This document shows positions 60,781-64,000 of a stretch of DNA of 64,000 bases, piece after piece. The notes beneath the pieces were generated by a model. The model did not search any database. It worked only from the letters and a program-made list of their open reading frames with translations, and was not told where the DNA came from. Within the stretch, counting starts at the first letter, position 1. Every line of letters starts with the position of its first letter. This stretch comes from Suillus spraguei (taxonomy: Eukaryota > Basidiomycota > Agaricomycetes > Boletales > Suillaceae): contig JABCPU010000023.1 in NCBI GenBank assembly GCA_016800925.1, positions 1-64,000 of the forward strand. Reading direction: 5' to 3'. The translations under genes were made by a program, and so were the position numbers.

Positions 60781-61640
60781 ACCCTAGAATTGGCGTTCGG
60801 ACTTTCCGACGCATGTTGATTACCTTCGCACAACCTTAGCAATTTTTTTTTCCATTTTCGCTTCCTGTTGTATATCATACTTGATGCATTCATTCGACCT
60901 TTCCACACTGATACCTGCTTCTGCTATTTCTTGTCGTTGGCATGTTCTTGACCTGTTGACTGCATATATCATCTGGCTATAATTGCAAACACATGTTGAG
61001 GAGATAAGTTAGATTATTCAATTAGAGTTTGCATGCTGCATCGTTCAATGTCTTTGTGAGGTAATGACCAGATGTACTAGTAAATTAAGCGAAGAGCGCC
61101 TGCATGACAATTAACCCGTAACGTTGACAGGTCGAGCGCCTCTGAGTGTCATTGTCGATTTAATGCCACCAAGATTTTGCCTAAAGTATAACTGCGGCCG
61201 ATGACGAGGAATGATGTTCTGCTACTAGCATGCCTGCAGGGATTCATTTCCGGTTCAGCGATGGTTAGACGGCGTAGTGGTGGTGATCAATGACACATTC
61301 ACTGGCAAAACCTGCTCTGACGCACTGGCAGTAGCCAATCATGATGTATAATAAGATTGGTGGTTCACAGGATCAAATGCGACTGCGGTTGGACGAGTAT
61401 GGGTTACTGCAGAGGTCAGCCGATGGCTTCGCATGATAATGCTACACAGGCCAGCCGGTGGCCATGCATGATTCGGATACTGCTGCACTGCCCGCAGCTG
61501 GGAGTCGGACATGCAATGCTGCGGCCTGCCTCGTGCAGCGTGAGAAAAGCGCACGAGATAAGTTTGTGCAAAGCGACAACGGGTTTCACCTTCTCCTTCT
61601 CATTGTTCACGTTAATTAACGGTTTTCTCTATATTGAAAT
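60781..61640. other. Intergenic, no gene seen
   Basis: Contains a T-rich run near 60841 and short ORFs only. The right end is the promoter and leader of the CYSTM gene. Confidence 0.45.
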
Positions 61641-62105
61641 ATGGCCAACAAGGATTACTACGGCGGTCAGCAGCAACAGTATTACCCACCCCAAGGTTAG
61701 TTATATCTTTGGGTATTTTGATCTCTGAAACCTGAGGACCGTAGGTCCACCGCCAGGACAGGGGGGTTACTATCCTCAACAACCCCAACAATCATACGGA
61801 GGCCAGCCTTACGGTCAACCTTACGGCGGACCTGGGTACCAACCTCAACCACCACCACAAACAGTTTACGTGTTAGTATCCTTAACCCTGCGCACCGGAA
61901 CTACGTGTAACACGAGGCTGAAATTTTTCGCAGACAACAACCTGCTCAATCCAGTGGTGCTGGTGGAGGCACTGGCTGCCTGGCTTGTCTTGCTGGTGCA
62001 TGTCTTTGCTGCTGTGCTGAGGGTGGGTGTTTCCCCAACTCTTAGCAAATCACCGACGTACTAAAATTCACCTCAACAGAGGCACTTTGCGACTGTCTAT
62101 TGTAA
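61641..62105 (+). CDS. Small cysteine-rich CYSTM-type membrane peptide
   Basis: Four tiny exons (61641-61695, 61745-61871, 61934-62022, 62080-62105) encode 98 aa. The N-terminus is MANKDYYGGQQQQYYPPQG, then a Gly/Pro/Gln/Tyr-rich region (QPYGQPYGGPGYQPQPPPQ). The C-terminus GTGCLACLAGACLCCCAEEA, then LCDCLL, is the CYSTM signature: a short membrane segment packed with cysteines. In eukaryotes such proteins are linked to stress and metal tolerance and sit in the plasma membrane. Gene models often miss it because each exon is short. The splice phases agree throughout. Confidence 0.85.
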
Positions 62106-62581
62106 GAGTTGGGAATTAGGCTGCTCCCCGCTGGCACGGTGCAATATCGCCTAGTTGATGAGAAACTGCTCACGACCACCTTATATATGCTGGCCGGATG
62201 CCTTTATGTTACAATGGACACGAACCTTCCTTCTTCTATGACTTGATCACCAGTCATTCCGATTCCTGTTCTCTGGACTTAATGAAGTCTTATGATACCG
62301 TACTTCGTGATGTTTAAATGACTGCGCCTGCGGCATTGTGATTTTTTGTAAAATTATTCGTCAAAGATATCTTACCCTTCACGATTTTCAATTTTTTCGC
62401 GTTTAGAGAAAGGCGCGAAAGGCTGTGAAATCCAGGCGATTGTATTGGAGGATCGGGAATTTAAAGTACTGCCGACTAGCCTCCGGTTCGTTCCGTGACT
62501 GATATGGTGATGCGTGACACTGACAGTGTCACCACTTCAAGCCTTTCCGCTCCTCGAAAATCTTGAGGACTTGAAACCAAA
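62106..62581. promoter_or_regulatory. Upstream region of the cytochrome c1 gene
   Basis: 476 bp with no gene. The proximal 120 bp before the ATG are pyrimidine-rich. Confidence 0.4.
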
Positions 62582-63918
62582 ATGTTGTCGAGGCTGCCCG
62601 TGGCCGCGCTCAAGAGTCAGTCTGCACTAGGTGCATCTCGCTCTACCTTCAGCACCTTCAGGACGCGCGCTACGTCGGTCAGTTCCACTTCTCAAAAACT
62701 AACCCGAAGTTTGCTTGCTCAACCTCCGACAGCAGGTCCGATTTGCTTCGTCCAGTTCAGCGTCTTCAGCTACACTCGAGGTTCGTTTTCCATGTGTCTT
62801 GGAATGTCTCACAAAGAACCCACTTGTTTTTAACTGCAGTCATTGTTCACATCTCGCGCGTCATTCGTTTCCGCGACCCTTTTCTCCGTTGGCTCGATAG
62901 CATGGTATACTCATCTATACGGCTCCCTCCCCTTCATTGGTGAGGTGCATGCAAATTCGCTAGCCGACGACGGTCTTCATCCCACTGCGTATCCTTGGTC
63001 CCACAAGGGCTGGTTTGACAGCTTTGACCACTCTAGGTATGTCCGCGTTAACTACCGTGAAATACCCTCCATGACGCCAGTACGCCAGCATTCGTCGCGG
63101 GTTCCAGGTTTACCGTGAGGTGTGTGCCGCGTGTCACTCACTTGACCGTATTGCCTGGCGCAACCTTGTTGGCGTGTCTCATACTGCTGACGAAGCACGT
63201 CTACTCGCCGAGGACTTGGAGTATACGGATGGCCCAGATGATAAAGGCGAGATGTTCCAGCGCCCTGGAAAGCTTGCCGACTACCTTCCTTCTCCATACC
63301 CCAACGAGGAGGCTGCTCGGGCCGGTAATGGTGGTGCCCTTCCTCCCGACCTGAGCCTAATCATCAAGGCTCGTCATGGTGGTGCGGTAAGTGGTTTTAA
63401 TTATTATCATAATGAGGAAATTCACTCATGTCGCGTCATCAACCAGGACTACGTGTTCTCCCTACTGACGGGTTACATCGACCCCCCTGCTGGTGTTGAA
63501 ATTCGTGATGGAATGAACTACAATCCTTACTTCCCTGGTGGTGCCATCTCCATGGCGCGTGTCCTCTGGGACAATCTCGTTGAGTACGAAGATGGTACGT
63601 TCCTTTTTGGTAAGCTGGGCTAGCCCTGTATTGAAAGATGTTATAGGTACTCCCGCCACAACCTCTCAGATGGCCAAGGATGTTGTTACCTTCCTGAACT
63701 GGGCAGCCGAGCCCGAGCACGACGAACGGAAGAAGATGGGTATCAAGGCTGTTATCCTCTTCTCTGCACTATTCGCTATCTCCATCGGAGTGAAGCGGTT
63801 CAAGTGGACCGTGATCAAGAACAGGAAAATTTGTAAGTTCTTGACCTCGTTGATGCTGTTAGCAGATTTTGACAGCAAGTTCGTAGTCTACAATCCGCCC
63901 AAGGATTTGAACCATTAG
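62582..63918 (+). CDS. CYT1: Cytochrome c1, complex III
   Basis: Haem-bearing subunit of the mitochondrial bc1 complex. It starts at ATG 62582 with a bipartite presequence ([19 protein letters not shown], then a hydrophobic sorting segment [20 protein letters not shown]). The mature part begins [20 protein letters not shown] and carries the haem site VCAACHSL (CxxCH), [41 protein letters not shown] (axial Met) and [19 protein letters not shown]. The C-terminal anchor is [20 protein letters not shown]. Introns follow codons near 62676, 62808, 63034, 63386, 63592 and 63832; the last one, ending 'cgtag', gives [13 protein letters not shown]. No lesions. Confidence 0.92.
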
Positions 63919-64000
63919 AGAGCGTGTGTACATAGGACGGATCGAGTATCCCATAGACTCTTACGGCCATCAGATGCTACAATTTATGTTGCATCTCCTA

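Overview
The window is nuclear DNA of a filamentous basidiomycete, most likely an agaricomycete. The basis is dense genes cut by many 48-60 bp GT-AG introns, a FunK1-type fungal kinase relic, a velvet regulator, a Zap1/ZafA-type zinc regulator, SAGA Ada1/Hfi1, Tim23 and cytochrome c1. No prokaryotic or organellar genes are visible. Exon borders below were joined by eye from reading frame, splice consensus and family knowledge. None was checked against transcripts or a database.

Bases 1-8330 are a repeat-rich landing zone. It holds degenerate 70-bp repeats, a duplicated 3' end of a membrane-protein gene whose full copy lies at 13.1-14.9 kb, and a 4.97-kb foldback element with 1.35-kb near-identical arms and a 7-bp target duplication (1614-6582). 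The right arm of that element was invaded by a 438-bp hairpin MITE and by a 1.37-kb TA-flanked TIR element. An LTR-like tract and a probable Helitron Pif1-helicase scrap follow.

Bases 9-24.4 kb hold an aspartic-protease homologue with altered catalytic triplets, a 73-bp minisatellite, the multi-TM membrane protein, a broken dihydroxyacetone kinase, a Zap1/ZafA-like zinc-finger regulator, a divergent cytidylyltransferase-like gene whose HxGH motif reads TxGH, and an AhlD-type metallo-beta-lactamase.

Bases 25-44.7 kb hold a vacuolar-type M20 carboxypeptidase, a makorin-like RING/CCCH E3 ligase, a BBE-type FAD oxidase, a Tc1/mariner-like MITE, the SAGA subunit Ada1/Hfi1, an intron-containing tRNA-Ile(AAU), a LIG4-like DNA ligase with a frameshift in a core motif, and a Bem3-like PX-PH-RhoGAP.

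Bases 47.9-64 kb hold an L-serine dehydratase with clustered frameshifts, a FunK1 pseudogene with three TGA stops, a Ctk2-like cyclin, a P-loop/RGG protein, a mitochondrial TPR protein, Tim23, a velvet protein, a small CYSTM peptide and cytochrome c1.

The most distinctive content is the nested transposon stack, whose intact arm preserves the pre-insertion sites of the later arrivals, and a run of metabolic or repair genes that are nearly full length but carry one or a few frame-breaking lesions.
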